Positions 41,995-42,064 of a stretch of 42,064 nt of DNA are shown one piece after another. The notes beneath the pieces are model-generated. The model had not been told where the DNA came from. It did not search any database and was given only the letters and a program-made list of their open reading frames with translations. The stretch covers positions 1 through 42,064 of the forward strand of contig JAGCTF010000238.1 in the NCBI GenBank assembly GCA_017963755.1, given 5' to 3'. The translations under genes and the position numbers were made by a program. The first letter of the stretch is position 1, and the number at the start of each line of letters is the position of its first letter. This stretch comes from Clostridia bacterium (GTDB taxonomy: Bacteria; Bacillota; Clostridia; UBA1212; UBA1255).

Positions 41995-42064
41995 CCCCCC
42001 CTGCCTTTTATGCCGTTGCTGTAAAGCAATCCGCAGCAAATAAACAGCGGCTGTTGTGTCGCTA

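Overview
The window looks like chromosomal DNA of an uncultured Firmicute, probably class Clostridia. Support comes from strong GGAGG-type ribosome sites, sigma-A-like promoters, MutS2, RarA, a clostridial-type second type IIA topoisomerase pair, a DUF5685/DnaJ pair with a Cys-rich tail, and an [FeFe]-hydrogenase signalling cluster. No phage, insertion sequence, CRISPR array, rRNA or tRNA was seen. Genus-level assignment is not possible from the sequence alone.

Layout. (1) 1-2.2 kb, plus strand: the 3' part of leuB overlaps a membrane-anchored CapA-like phosphoesterase. (2) 2.2-2.9 kb: an AT-rich convergent gap with a degenerate 58-bp tandem repeat, three copies of a 14-mer (two direct, one inverted) and a possible 33-codon ORF. 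(3) 2.9-17.8 kb: a carbohydrate-processing island in two minus-strand units. The left unit (9233 to 2887) encodes a surface-anchored protein, a UroD/MtaA-like protein, an FGGY sugar kinase, a GH78-like rhamnosidase homologue and an alpha/beta hydrolase. The right unit (17844 to 10521) encodes a GH71/99-like protein with a C-terminal CBM9-like domain, a PHP phosphoesterase, a six-hairpin glycosidase-like protein carrying a zinc-ribbon signature, a lipoprotein and a heparinase II/III-like lyase. A lone plus-strand GH99-like lipoprotein gene sits between the two units. No transporter or transcription regulator is present in the island. (4) 17.9-34.0 kb: housekeeping genes, all minus strand: tyrS, rarA, glyA, mutS2, a DnaJ-domain gene, DUF5685, pfkA, an FAD oxidoreductase, a PHP-domain gene, and gyrA-like and gyrB-like genes. 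(5) 34.2-36.1 kb: a bifunctional class II aldolase/short-chain dehydrogenase of the rhamnulose-1-phosphate aldolase type, with its own near-consensus promoter. (6) 36.2-42 kb: a compact minus-strand cluster of an anti-sigma-type ATPase, a putative sensory [FeFe] hydrogenase, a DRTGG protein, a PHP phosphoesterase, a discoidin-like lipoprotein, an SGNH hydrolase and a short RNase E/G.

How the genes may work together. The island probably trims glycans that contain rhamnose or uronic acid. The GH78-like enzyme, FGGY kinase and distant aldolase/SDR could form an incomplete L-rhamnose route, but isomerase, kinase specificity and transport are not shown here. The hydrogenase cluster probably senses redox state or H2 rather than producing bulk H2: its H-cluster loop 1 has Ala where catalytic enzymes have the proton-transfer Cys, and its neighbours are signalling-type proteins. 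The most unusual signals are the zinc-ribbon insertion in the glycosidase-like protein, the transporter-free glycan island with a UroD-like member, the putative H2-sensing operon extended into surface and RNA-processing genes, and the repeat-bearing AT-rich gap.
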